Notes under the pieces: model-generated | What the model was told of the DNA's origin: nothing | What the model saw: only the letters and a program-made list of their open reading frames with translations | The model's database searches: none | Shown: positions 28,445-37,960 of the stretch, in pieces | How positions within the stretch are numbered: the first letter of the stretch is position 1 | Layout of the letters: every line of letters begins with the position of its first letter | Made by a program: the position numbers and the translations under genes | Source: Microbacterium arborescens | Lineage (GTDB): Bacteria > Actinomycetota > Actinomycetes > Actinomycetales > Microbacteriaceae | Assembly: GCF_030369635.1 (NCBI RefSeq) | Contig: NZ_CP128474.1 | Span: forward strand, 1,426,001-1,490,000 | Length of the DNA stretch: 64,000 nt | Reading direction: 5' to 3'

Positions 28445-29496
28445 GGGATCCGTCCTTCGATGCCTTCGGCGAGTTGCTCGATGAGGGCGTGGGCGTCGGG
28501 CGGCAGTTCGGTTGCCCGGCGCCGCACCGACGCGAGCGTCTGGCCGATGAGGGTGACGAGCTGCTCGCGGGCGCCGCTCGCGTCGAGCTCGCGCTGCGCG
28601 GCCTGCACCGCGATCGGACCGGTCGGCGCCATCGCGAGCGCGGACGAGACCTGGGGCCAGGATGCGGACTCCCGGGCGAAGGAGATGAGCGGTGTCCGCT
28701 TGGCTTCGCGCAGATCGGCACCTGCGCCCCGGCCCGCCTGTGCCTCATCACCGAAGGTGCCGATGAGGTCGTCGACGAGTTGGAACGCCAGGCCGAGGTC
28801 CGCGCCGACCGACAACAGCACGGCCCGATCGCCCTCGTCGGCGGAAGCGAGGACGGCGCCGGCGGCGAGGGGTGCGCAGAACGAGTACACCGCGGTCTTG
28901 TCGTGCGCCGTGCTCAACAGCTGCGCGGTCTCGGGCTCGGTGGGCACGACCGCCTGCTCGACATCGGCGAGCTCGCCGATCGCGGACACGAGCACGGCGT
29001 CGTCGAGGAGATCGAACAGTCCGACCCGCTGATCGGGGGTGACGTCGGCGGTGGCGACGAGGCGGGCCGCCTCGTAGAGCAGGATGTCGCCGGCGAGAAC
29101 GGCCGCCGCGTCGCCGACGCGTTCGGCGTCGTCGACGCTGACGCCGAGCGAGCGGGCGTGCGAGCGGAAGGTGCCGCCGACATTGGGGACGCCGCGCCGC
29201 TCGACGTCTCGATCGATGAGGTCGTCGTGGATCACGAACGCGCTGTGGAGCAGCTCGAACGCGGCGGCGACGTCCCACAGGCCCGGAGCGCTCGAGCGGT
29301 CGCCTCCGAACGCGTCGAAGGCTGCGATTACGAGCGCGGGGCGGAAGCGCTTGCCCCCGGACGTCGCCGCAGAGGCCGCGCGGATGAGAGCGAGCGCGGA
29401 CGAACCGTGCGGGATCGCTCGCTCGGTGAGTCGGGTGAGGACCTGATCGAGTGCGCGATCGACAGCGGCTTTGCTGTCGTCGGGCAGAGAGATCAT
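28441..29496 (-). CDS. crtE: Geranylgeranyl diphosphate synthase (polyprenyl synthetase)
   Basis: A trans-prenyltransferase of 351 residues that supplies C20 diphosphate to CrtB. The first Asp-rich motif is HDDLIDRDVERRG and the second is LVDDLIGTFGDEA; the family GKRFRPALV is present near residue 49. In Corynebacterium the matching gene is called crtE or idsA. Start is taken as ATG 29496 (MISLPDDSKAAVD) with AGGA about eight bases upstream; ATG 29505 would add three residues. It is the first gene of the operon and faces the MarR gene, with an operator-like palindrome between them. Confidence 0.93.
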   Translation of the reverse strand: MISLPDDSKAAVDRALDQVLTRLTERAIPHGSSALALIRAASAATSGGKRFRPALVIAAFDAFGGDRSSAPGLWDVAAAFELLHSAFVIHDDLIDRDVERRGVPNVGGTFRSHARSLGVSVDDAERVGDAAAVLAGDILLYEAARLVATADVTPDQRVGLFDLLDDAVLVSAIGELADVEQAVVPTEPETAQLLSTAHDKTAVYSFCAPLAAGAVLASADEGDRAVLLSVGADLGLAFQLVDDLIGTFGDEAQAGRGAGADLREAKRTPLISFARESASWPQVSSALAMAPTGPIAVQAAQRELDASGAREQLVTLIGQTLASVRRRATELPPDAHALIEQLAEGIEGRIP

Positions 29497-29514
29497 GGTC
29501 ACCATCCTGGGCGT

Positions 29515-29548
29515 GCCATTAGTATGGCGTTTTGCTAGCTTAACTAGC
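29515..29548. promoter_or_regulatory. Candidate MarR operator and crt promoter in the divergent gap
   Basis: Two palindromes lie in the 93-bp gap. GCCAT-N4-ATGGC (29515-29528) covers a possible crtE -10 box, CATACT on the minus strand (29526-29521). GCTAG-N5-CTAGC (29534-29548) lies in its -35/-10 spacer and also in the -35 area of the MarR gene, whose possible -10 box GATAAC is at 29561-29566. MarR proteins usually bind such inverted repeats and repress both divergent genes. The palindromes are seen directly; binding is inferred. Confidence 0.6.
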
Positions 29549-29589
29549 GTTTGAGCCGATGATAACCAGGCTCGAGAGGTGGTGTCCAC

Positions 29590-30057
29590 ATGGCTGACCC
29601 GAATGCCGATCTGGGGAGAAGTCGTGTAGAGCGGTCGGCTCTGCTGGCGGTGCGAGCGTTCAGCGACGCGATGGATCGGATGCACACGGGGCTCCGATCC
29701 GACATGGACATGAACGCCACCGACCTCTCGGCGCTGCGCATGCTGAGCATCCGCGAACAGCGCGGCGAGCTGGTGAAGCCCCATGACCTCGCACGGCACC
29801 TGGGCATCTCGAGCGCCTCGACGACCAAGATGCTCGATCGCCTGTCGAAAGAGGGATTCATCGAACGCGCGCCGCATCCGAAAGACCGGCGCGCGCTGGT
29901 GATCACCCTCACCGAGTCGTCGCGCCAGGATTTTGGCCGCCACTTCGCCACGCGGCTGACGCGCATGCGTGAGGCGATGGAACCGTTCAGTCCGGACGAG
30001 CTCGCGACGGTTGCACGGTTCCTCGACGGTATGAGCGACGCGATGCTCGCCGACTGA
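29590..30057 (+). CDS. MarR-family regulator, probable carotenoid operon repressor (CrtR-like)
   Basis: A 155-residue winged-helix regulator. The recognition helix region is HDLARHLGISSASTTKMLDR (about 76-95) followed by the wing RAPHPKDRRALVITLTE, with the conserved DxRA-type element DRRA. N- and C-terminal helices form the dimer interface. In Corynebacterium glutamicum a MarR protein, CrtR, is divergent from crtE and represses it, with GGPP-type prenyl diphosphates relieving repression; the same arrangement here suggests the same job. Ribosome site GAGGTGG precedes the ATG. A strong terminator follows. Confidence 0.88.
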   Translation: MADPNADLGRSRVERSALLAVRAFSDAMDRMHTGLRSDMDMNATDLSALRMLSIREQRGELVKPHDLARHLGISSASTTKMLDRLSKEGFIERAPHPKDRRALVITLTESSRQDFGRHFATRLTRMREAMEPFSPDELATVARFLDGMSDAMLAD

Positions 30058-30112
30058 TCGCCCCGCACGATTGATCACGGCTCGGCGCCGCTTCGGGGCG
30101 GCGGGCGCATAC

Positions 30113-30148
30113 AACGAAGGCCCCGTCTTTCGACGGGGCCTTCGTTTT
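30113..30148 (+). terminator. Strong intrinsic terminator after the MarR gene
   Basis: A perfect 15-bp stem (30113-30127 with 30132-30146) closes a TTTC loop and runs into TTTTCT. The T tract supports plus-strand termination. On the minus strand it lies just past the initiator tRNA and may serve both directions. Confidence 0.85.
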
Positions 30149-30151
30149 CTG

Positions 30152-30225
30152 TTGCGGGGACAGGATTTGAACCTGCGACCTCTGGGTTATGAGCCCAGCG
30201 AGCTACCGAGCTGCTCCACCCCGCG
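30152..30225 (-). tRNA. Initiator tRNA-fMet (CAU)
   Basis: The minus strand folds into a complete 74-nt cloverleaf. The anticodon stem-loop is CTGGG-CTCATAA-CCCAG with CAT anticodon. Two initiator hallmarks are seen: the first acceptor pair is C1 against A72 (unpaired), and three consecutive G-C pairs sit at the base of the anticodon stem. The T arm is GCAGG-TTCAAAT-CCTGT. The CCA end is not encoded. A possible -10 box TAGTGT lies at 30243-30238. The 225 bp from here to the nitrilase gene hold no other gene that I can support. Confidence 0.95.
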
Positions 30226-30450
30226 GCACAAGAGTTAACACTAGCACGGGCTCAGGAGGTCGTCCAATCGGGACGGTTCTGCGCGCATCCCCGGGCGTGT
30301 CGGGCCGGATCCGCGGCCACACGTGTTGCCGTCGTGTGCCCGTCACGGGGAGGATGGCGGCATGGGCCCGGCGACGCCGATCATCGGCCGGTGACGACGT
30401 CACCTGCCAGGCTCGCCGCTCACGCATCGCCACCGCCGTTCGGAGGACCG

Positions 30451-31269
30451 TTGACCGCACTCGCCGTCGCCCAGTTCGCGCCCGCCGCCGACGTCGGCGA
30501 CAACCTCCGCGTCGTCGCCGACTTCGTCGAGCGCGCGACCTCGCGCGGTGCCGAGGTGATCCTGTTCCCCGAGTATTCGAGCTATTTCGTCGACCCGTTC
30601 GACGAGACGCTGCGAGAGAACGCGCAGGACCTCGAGGGCTCGTTCGTCCGGGGGCTGCACGAGTTGGCTCGCCGTCACGGCGTTCACATCGTCGCAGGCC
30701 TCCTCGAGCGGGCTTCGGATGCAGAACGCGTGCGGAACACCGTCGTGGCGGTCGGGCCCGAGGGTCTGGTGGCGTCGTATCGCAAGCTGCACCTGTACGA
30801 CGCCTTCGGGCAGCGCGAATCCGATTGGGTCGAGCCGGGGGAGATCACGTCGCCGGAGACCTTCGACGTGGGCGGCGTCCGCTTCGCGCTCATGACGTGT
30901 TACGACCTGCGCTTTCCCGAGGTCGCCCGTGTGCTCGCCGACACCGGAGCGCACGTCGTCCTCGTGCCCGCTCAGTGGGTGCGCGGTCCGCTCAAGGAGT
31001 TGCAGTGGAACACCCTCCTGCGAGCGCGCGCCATCGAGAACACGCTCTTCGTCGCAGCGGCTGACCATCCGCCGCCCCTCGGCGTGGGAAACTCCGGCGT
31101 CTTCGATCCGCAGGGGGTGGAGATCGCCGCGGTCGGGACGTCGAGCGATATCGCGGTCGCACACGTCGAAGCCCATGCCATCGAGCGCGTGCGGCGGGTC
31201 AATCCCGCCCTGCGGCTGCGCAGGTTCGCTGTCGTGCCTCGATCAGAAGGCGCCGGCGAGCCGAGCTGA
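30451..31269 (+). CDS. Carbon-nitrogen hydrolase (nitrilase superfamily amidase)
   Basis: A 272-residue hydrolase with the Glu-Lys-Cys triad: Glu in LFPEYSSYF, Lys in YRKLHLYDAFG, and Cys in MTCYDLRFPE. Fold and length fit the amidase branches related to omega-amidase, Nit2 and deaminated glutathione amidase, not true nitrilases. TTG 30451 is chosen because GGAGG lies four bases upstream and the protein then begins LTALAVAQFAPAAD, the expected first strand; GTG 30391 is an alternative. Substrate is unknown. It converges on the aminotransferase gene with a 27-bp overlap, and omega-amidases often act with transaminases, which makes a functional link possible. Confidence 0.88.
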   Translation: MTALAVAQFAPAADVGDNLRVVADFVERATSRGAEVILFPEYSSYFVDPFDETLRENAQDLEGSFVRGLHELARRHGVHIVAGLLERASDAERVRNTVVAVGPEGLVASYRKLHLYDAFGQRESDWVEPGEITSPETFDVGGVRFALMTCYDLRFPEVARVLADTGAHVVLVPAQWVRGPLKELQWNTLLRARAIENTLFVAAADHPPPLGVGNSGVFDPQGVEIAAVGTSSDIAVAHVEAHAIERVRRVNPALRLRRFAVVPRSEGAGEPS

Positions 31270-32442
31270 CGCCTCGGCAAGGACGTCGGGCCGCTTGCAC
31301 GCGGCGAATCGCACGAGGGTGGCGTACTCCGGCCGGTGCGCGGGCGACGCGAAGGCCGTGAGCGGGATCGCGACGACGCCCGCTCGAGCGGGCAGCTCGC
31401 GGCAGAACGTATCGGCGTCGGAAGCTCCCAGGGGAGCGGCGTCCGCGACCGTGAAGTACGAACCCGCCGGTGTCGACACGGCGAAGCCGGCTGCGCGCAG
31501 CCCCGCGCCCAAGAGGTCACGGCCCGCACGCAGGCGATCGGAGATGCCGACGAAGACGTCGTCGGGGAGGCGCAGCCCGGCTGCGACGGCGGGCTGGAAT
31601 GGGCCGGCGTTGACATAGGTGAGCCACTGCTTGACCGCCAGCACGGCGCTGACGAGCTCGTCGGGCCCCGTCACCCATCCGACCTTCCAGCCCGTCACTG
31701 AGAAGGTCTTGCCCGCAGACGAGATCGACAGCGTGCGTTCGGCCGCGCCCGGAACGGTTGCTATCGGGACGTGCGGCGCGTCGAACGTGAGGTGCTCATA
31801 CACCTCGTCCGTGACGATCACCGCGTCGTGTCGATGCGCGAGGCGAACGATCTCGTCGATCGTCTCGCGTGTGAAGACGGTTCCGGTCGGATTGTGCGGA
31901 TCGTTGACCAGGATGATGCGCGTACGGTCGGTGACGGCGGCGGCGAGCTCACCGAGGTCTGGCTGGAAGTCGGGCCACCGCAGCGGCACGCCCACCAGTC
32001 GCGCGCCGGAGAGCGCGACCAGGGCCGCGTACGCGTCGTAGTACGGCTCGAACACGACGACCTCGTCGTCCGGTCCATCGACGAGCGCCAGCACGGTGGC
32101 TGCGAGTGCTTCCGTCGCGCCGGCGGTCACGAGCACCTGCGTTCCGGGGTCGAGCGTGATGCCGTACCAGCGCGACTGGTGATCGGCGATCGCGCCGAGC
32201 AGCTCCGGTTCGCCGCGTCCCGGCGGATACTGATTGCGTCCGTCCGCGATCGCTGCGCGAGCGGCTTCGAGAACCTCGGTCGGACCGTCCTCGTCGGGGA
32301 AGCCCTGACCCAGGTTGATCGCGCCGGTTCGGGCGGCGAGTGCCGTCATCTCGGCGAAGATGGTGGGTACGGGCGAGCCTTCGTCGGTGAGCAGACCGGC
32401 GCCGCGTGCGGCGCGGCGCCAGGCGCCGGGAACCTCGTGCAT
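31243..32442 (-). CDS. Pyridoxal-phosphate aminotransferase, class I/II
   Basis: A 399-residue fold-type I aminotransferase. Visible elements are INLGQGFPDEDGP near the N-terminus, VTAGATEALAATVLALV (cofactor phosphate site), VNDPHNPTGTVF, VTDEVYEHLTF and the Schiff-base Lys in SISSAGKTFSVTGWKVGW. This set matches the group including methionine, glutamine/kynurenine and N-succinyldiaminopimelate (DapC) aminotransferases; the exact substrate cannot be assigned. The ATG lies seven bases after a TAGCGT box (32455-32450), so it is probably leaderless. An adjacent nitrilase-type amidase would fit glutamine transaminase plus omega-amidase chemistry. Confidence 0.88.
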   Translation of the reverse strand: MHEVPGAWRRAARGAGLLTDEGSPVPTIFAEMTALAARTGAINLGQGFPDEDGPTEVLEAARAAIADGRNQYPPGRGEPELLGAIADHQSRWYGITLDPGTQVLVTAGATEALAATVLALVDGPDDEVVVFEPYYDAYAALVALSGARLVGVPLRWPDFQPDLGELAAAVTDRTRIILVNDPHNPTGTVFTRETIDEIVRLAHRHDAVIVTDEVYEHLTFDAPHVPIATVPGAAERTLSISSAGKTFSVTGWKVGWVTGPDELVSAVLAVKQWLTYVNAGPFQPAVAAGLRLPDDVFVGISDRLRAGRDLLGAGLRAAGFAVSTPAGSYFTVADAAPLGASDADTFCRELPARAGVVAIPLTAFASPAHRPEYATLVRFAACKRPDVLAEASARLAGAF

Positions 32443-32454
32443 CCGGTTCACGCT

Positions 32455-32470
32455 ACACGCATAGGCGTGT
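32455..32470. promoter_or_regulatory. Palindrome between divergent aminotransferase and htrA genes
   Basis: ACACGC-ATAG-GCGTGT is a perfect inverted repeat with 6-bp arms. It touches the aminotransferase -10 box on the minus strand and lies 73 bp before the htrA ATG. It could be an operator; no regulator is next to it. Confidence 0.4.
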
Positions 32471-32542
32471 CCCATCCTCGGCATAGGCAAACCACAGCAT
32501 CGAGCGGCAACCTGTTCTTGCTTGGACAAAGGAGCAACCTCG

Positions 32543-34030
<1,488 letters not shown>

Positions 34031-34050
34031 ACGTCGTACCGGCCCGGACG

Positions 34051-34077
34051 CCACCCCGCGATAGGCTCGCGGGGTGG
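34051..34077 (+). promoter_or_regulatory. Hairpin enclosing a predicted -10 element and the next start codon
   Basis: A perfect 10-bp inverted repeat (34051-34060 with 34068-34077) has TAGGCT (34062-34067) as part of its loop, and its right arm contains the GTG start at 34074. It sits 20 bp after htrA, so it may end htrA transcripts, while TAGGCT-N6-GTG gives a leaderless start for the following gene. Confidence 0.55.
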
Positions 34078-35321
34078 CGTCCTTCTCGTTCGGCGCGGGC
34101 AACGTACGCAAGGTCCTGCGCATCCCCGCGTATCTCGTGGGACGCCTCGCCACCCTCGTCATTCCGCGCGACCGGTCAGCCTGGGTCTTCGGCTGTGCCG
34201 TGGGCGTGGCCGACGGCGCGCTCGCGCTGTGGCAGGCGGCGCCTCGCCACCGCGCCGTGTGGCTGGTGTCGTCGCCGCGGCAAGTCGAGGACGCGGAACG
34301 GCTGGGCATCCCGGCGGTGCGGCGCGATTCGCTCGCAGGCTTCTGGCGCACGGCTCGCGCGGGCGTCGTCGTCGTCACCCACGGGCTCGGCGACGTCAAC
34401 CGTTACGGCGTCGGCGGAGCTTTCCTCGTCCAGCTCTGGCACGGCATCCCGCTCAAGCGCATCGGTCTCGATTCGCCGGTGACGACCGACCCCGGGCGGC
34501 TGCGGGCCGTCCCCGGCATCCGGCGGCTGCTGGCGCTGGCTTACCGGCGCGCACAGTCCCAGATCGACGTGCTGCCCGCGGCATCCCACCTCGTTCGGGG
34601 CCGGCTCGAGAGCGCCTTCGGTCTCGACGACGCGCGCGTTCCCGTGCTCGGCGAGCCGCGCGTCGATGTGCTGTCGGCACCCGACCCGCTTTCGGCCCGC
34701 CACGAGGCTCGCACGCTGCTCGAGACGGCCGTCCCGGGCGTCGGGGAGGCTCGCGCCGTGCTCTACGCGCCGACCTGGCGCGACGGCGACCCCGACCCTG
34801 CGACACCCGGTCCGGCCGACTGGGGGAGCATCCTGAGCGTTCTGGAGGCTCACGACGCCGTGTTGCTCGTCCGGTCGCACCCGTTGGGCGGCGGTGACTA
34901 CGCCCCTCCCGCGCCGACCTCGCGCGTGCGGATGCTGGGAAGCGACATCGTCCCCGACGTGACGCCGCTGCTAGCAGCCATGGACGTGCTGGTCACCGAC
35001 TACTCGTCCCTCGCCTACGATGCCGGGCTCGTGCCGCTGCCGACGCTCTTCCTGGCGCCCGACGTCGAGAGCTACGCCCGGACGCGAGGGTTCTACGGCA
35101 CCTACGCCGATGTCGCCGGCGCCGATGTCGCCAGGTCGTGGCCGGCGTTGTGCTCGCAGCTCGGCGACGTGCTCGGGCATGAGCCCGAGGCGAACCGCCG
35201 CCGATCCCGGGCCGCCGAACTGAGCCGCAGGGTGCACGCCTGGCGGGACGGCGGGAACGCGCGCCGTGTGCACGATGCGATCGTCGCCGCGGTGCCGGAA
35301 GCAGCGGGGGAGCAGTCGTGA
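34074..35321 (+). CDS. CDP-glycerol glycerophosphotransferase-family protein (TagB/TagF-like)
   Basis: A 415-residue GT-B enzyme of the family that polymerises glycerol- or ribitol-phosphate in teichoic acids. Family elements are VQLWHGIPLKRIGLDSP (the WHG motif with catalytic His), AVLYAPTWRDGDPDP, LLVRSHPLGGG and VLVTDYSSLAYDAG. The N-terminus begins with a hydrophobic or amphipathic stretch (IPAYLVGRLATLVI) suited to membrane association. GTG start lies six bases after TAGGCT. It overlaps the next gene by one base. Its true acceptor polymer in this organism is unknown. Confidence 0.88.
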   Translation: MASFSFGAGNVRKVLRIPAYLVGRLATLVIPRDRSAWVFGCAVGVADGALALWQAAPRHRAVWLVSSPRQVEDAERLGIPAVRRDSLAGFWRTARAGVVVVTHGLGDVNRYGVGGAFLVQLWHGIPLKRIGLDSPVTTDPGRLRAVPGIRRLLALAYRRAQSQIDVLPAASHLVRGRLESAFGLDDARVPVLGEPRVDVLSAPDPLSARHEARTLLETAVPGVGEARAVLYAPTWRDGDPDPATPGPADWGSILSVLEAHDAVLLVRSHPLGGGDYAPPAPTSRVRMLGSDIVPDVTPLLAAMDVLVTDYSSLAYDAGLVPLPTLFLAPDVESYARTRGFYGTYADVAGADVARSWPALCSQLGDVLGHEPEANRRRSRAAELSRRVHAWRDGGNARRVHDAIVAAVPEAAGEQS

Positions 35322-36781
35322 TGCGTGTCGATTTCAGCACCGATGTCAGCGACGGAGGCCCTCCGGTCATGACCGTGACCGCCACGGGGCCGGTTCCCGC
35401 GACGGTCGAGCTCGTCGGACCGCGCGCGGTGACGCGCGGAGAGGTGACCGGGGGCGACGGTTCCTGGACGGCGCGCCTCGCGCTGCACGTCGCCCGCTGG
35501 GGCGGTGCGCTTCTCCCGCTGCCCTCGGGGACCTACGACCTCGTCGTGGACGGCGCTCCGGTGCGTGGTGACGGATCCGTCGGCGAAGCGCCTGCCGCGC
35601 TGCACGCGCCCACCCTCCGCGCGAGCTGGGATGGCGCCCGGCTCCTCATCGGCCCTCCCGTGGATCCGGCGCTCGATTCGGATGAGGGGCGCCGCGCGCT
35701 CGAGCAGCGCTACGCGGCTCACCGCGGGGCGCTCGAGAACGCCGTCTTCTTCGAGAGCTTCTACGGCCGCAGCGCGAGCGACAACCCGCGCGCGATCGAT
35801 CGCGAATTGGCGCGAGTGGCACCCGGTGTCACCCGGTACTGGAGCGTCGTCGATCTCTCGGTGGCTGTTCCCGAGGGGGCCATCGCCGTGGTCGACGGCA
35901 GCCCGGAGTGGTGGCGGGCACGCGGCGCAGCCCGACTGCTCGTCGTCAACGACTGGCTGCGCCGTCGCTTCGTCCGCAAGCCAGGACAGGTGGTCCTGCA
36001 GACCTGGCACGGGACGCCACTGAAGCGACTCGCCCTGCACCGCCCCGGCTTCGACCCGCGGCGCGCACTCGCGGTGTTCCGTGAGGGCCGCCGCTGGGAC
36101 ATCCTGCTCGCCCAGAACCCGTACAGCGCTCGCGTCCTCCGGGCGGCGTACGGCTTCCGCCGCAAGCCGGTGTGGGTCGAGGGGTATCCCCGGACGGATG
36201 ACCTGCACACCGGTGACCGGGATGCCGCACGCGCGGCACTCGGCATCGGCCCCGCCGAGAAGGTCCTGTTGTACGCGCCTACGTGGCGCGACGACCGCCA
36301 GACCATCGTCGACTTCCTCGACCTGCCGGCTCTTGCAGAAGCCACGGGCGCGGTCGTGCTCGTGCGCGGACATTCGCGCACGCTTGCGCCCGGCGCCGAC
36401 GAGCGCGGTGCGCGAGTGATCGACGTGACGTCGTACCCCGATCTGACCGACCTGCTGCTCGCCTCGGACGCGCTCATCACGGACTACTCCTCGGTGATGT
36501 TCGACTACTCCGTCACCGGTCGCCCCATGTACTTCTTCGCGCCCGACCTCGAGCACTACCGCGGCGCGTTGCGCGGCTTCTACTTCGATCTCGCCGACGC
36601 GGCCCCCGGGCCGATCGTGCGCACGCAGAACGAGCTGGTGCGTGCCGTCGCGGCCGGCGACGCCGGAGACCCCGAGCGGTACGCGCGCTGGCGCGCCCGC
36701 TTCAACTCGCGCGACGACGGCCGGGCGGCGGAGCGGGTGGTCGCTCGCATCCTCGACCAGGGGCTCGTCTCGCGCGACTGA
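35321..36781 (+). CDS. CDP-glycerol glycerophosphotransferase-family protein with N-terminal extra domain
   Basis: A second, 486-residue TagF-like protein directly coupled to the first (TGATG overlap; GTG 35318 is an alternative start). Residues about 1-95 form a beta-rich domain (VTATGPVPATVELVGPRAVT and following) not seen in the neighbour. The transferase core has VLQTWHGTPLKRLALHRP, LLYAPTWRDDRQTIVDF, LVRGHSRTLAPG and LITDYSSVMFDYSVTGRP. It may act on the same phosphopolyol polymer, as primase versus polymerase, which is inferred only from the pairing. Ends 31 bp from a convergent glycosyltransferase. Confidence 0.88.
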   Translation: MRVDFSTDVSDGGPPVMTVTATGPVPATVELVGPRAVTRGEVTGGDGSWTARLALHVARWGGALLPLPSGTYDLVVDGAPVRGDGSVGEAPAALHAPTLRASWDGARLLIGPPVDPALDSDEGRRALEQRYAAHRGALENAVFFESFYGRSASDNPRAIDRELARVAPGVTRYWSVVDLSVAVPEGAIAVVDGSPEWWRARGAARLLVVNDWLRRRFVRKPGQVVLQTWHGTPLKRLALHRPGFDPRRALAVFREGRRWDILLAQNPYSARVLRAAYGFRRKPVWVEGYPRTDDLHTGDRDAARAALGIGPAEKVLLYAPTWRDDRQTIVDFLDLPALAEATGAVVLVRGHSRTLAPGADERGARVIDVTSYPDLTDLLLASDALITDYSSVMFDYSVTGRPMYFFAPDLEHYRGALRGFYFDLADAAPGPIVRTQNELVRAVAAGDAGDPERYARWRARFNSRDDGRAAERVVARILDQGLVSRD

Positions 36782-36812
36782 CCCAAACAGACTCGGGCTG
36801 GTTCAGGCTGGC

Positions 36813-37904
36813 TCAGGGGAGCGGCGTGTTGCGCGCGAGGCGCGACGTGTCGACCGTGCCGCGGGCGCCGCGCGACGCCCCCTGCAAGAATCCGACCCCC
36901 CACGAGAAGTGCATCGACGGCAGCACGGCGAGCGTCCACAGCCGATCGCGCAGACCACGACCGCCACCCTTCCCCGCTGCGACGACGGCGACGAGCGCTG
37001 CGTAGGCCGCGACGGGAAGGTGCAGGATCGACAGCAGGATGCCGGTACGCGCGGGAAGACCCCCGACCAGCTGCACCGCACCCACCACCAGCGACGTGGC
37101 CGCGGCGATGACGAGGGCCGGAGGCGCGAAGAAACGCAGGCCGTTCCGACGACCGAAGCGCCGGACGAGTTCCCCGCGCCACGAGCCGGTCGCGCGGAAC
37201 TGTCGTACGAGACGGCTCCAGCTCTCGCGGGGCCAGTACGTCACATGGAGGTCGGGGTCGAACCACACCCGGTAGCCGGCGCGGCGGATCCGGAGGTTGA
37301 GCTCCCAGTCCTCTCCGCGGCGGATGCCCTCATCGAACAAGCCGACCTCGTCGAGCACACTGCGTCGCATCACGCCCAGGTACGCCGACTCGGCTGGGCC
37401 CTCCTCCGACCCGCCGTGGTACGCACCTCCGCCGAGGCCGATGCGGGAGTTGTAGGCGCGGGCGACCGCTCGCTGGAACGGAGTCCGGCCCTCGGCCCGC
37501 ATCACGCCGCCCACATTCGCGGCCTGTACTCGTGCGAGCGTCTGCAGTGCCGCGCTGGTGTAGCCGGGCTCGAGCTCGGAGTGGGCGTCGACGCGGACGA
37601 TCGTCGGGTAACGGGCGGACCGGATCGCGATGTTGAGGCCGACGGGAATATGCGCCGCGGGGTTGCGGACCAGGCGGATGCGCGCGTCCTCGCCGGCGAG
37701 TCGGCGTGCAACGTCGTCCGTGCCGTCGGCCGAGGGGCCGAGGGCCAGGATGACCTCGATCGGCGCATCGAGCTCCTGGGCGAGCACGCTGCGCACGGCG
37801 TGCTCGAGGTAGTCGCGCTCGTTGAGGACGGGGATGACGAACGACACTCCCGCATCCGGGGCCGGTACGGGTGCGGGACGCCACCGGTGCGCGTCGTCAT
37901 GCAT
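36813..37904 (-). CDS. Glycosyltransferase family 2, membrane-anchored
   Basis: A 363-residue GT-A glycosyltransferase. The N-terminus has VSFVIPVLNERDYLEHAVRS, the DxD-type metal site is in IVRVDAHSELEPGY, and EDWELNLRIRRAGYRVWF carries the acceptor-side ED motif. Two hydrophobic segments at about 262-320 (ALVIAAATSLVVGAVQLVGG and a second) anchor it to the membrane. Similar proteins make exopolysaccharide or wall glycans. The start ATG follows CATGAT by six bases, a leaderless-type spacing. It is divergent from the third TagF-like gene. Confidence 0.87.
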   Translation of the reverse strand: MHDDAHRWRPAPVPAPDAGVSFVIPVLNERDYLEHAVRSVLAQELDAPIEVILALGPSADGTDDVARRLAGEDARIRLVRNPAAHIPVGLNIAIRSARYPTIVRVDAHSELEPGYTSAALQTLARVQAANVGGVMRAEGRTPFQRAVARAYNSRIGLGGGAYHGGSEEGPAESAYLGVMRRSVLDEVGLFDEGIRRGEDWELNLRIRRAGYRVWFDPDLHVTYWPRESWSRLVRQFRATGSWRGELVRRFGRRNGLRFFAPPALVIAAATSLVVGAVQLVGGLPARTGILLSILHLPVAAYAALVAVVAAGKGGGRGLRDRLWTLAVLPSMHFSWGVGFLQGASRGARGTVDTSRLARNTPLP

Positions 37905-37948
37905 CCGTCGATCATGTCACGCGTCCCGGTCTCCGCTCACACCCTCGG

Positions 37949-37954
37949 TACCCT
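37949..37954 (+). promoter_or_regulatory. Predicted -10 element for the third TagF-like gene
   Basis: TACCCT ends six bases before GTG 37961. GGAGGG occupies the space between, so a short-leader start at ATG 37967 is also possible. Confidence 0.45.
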
Positions 37955-37960
37955 GGAGGG

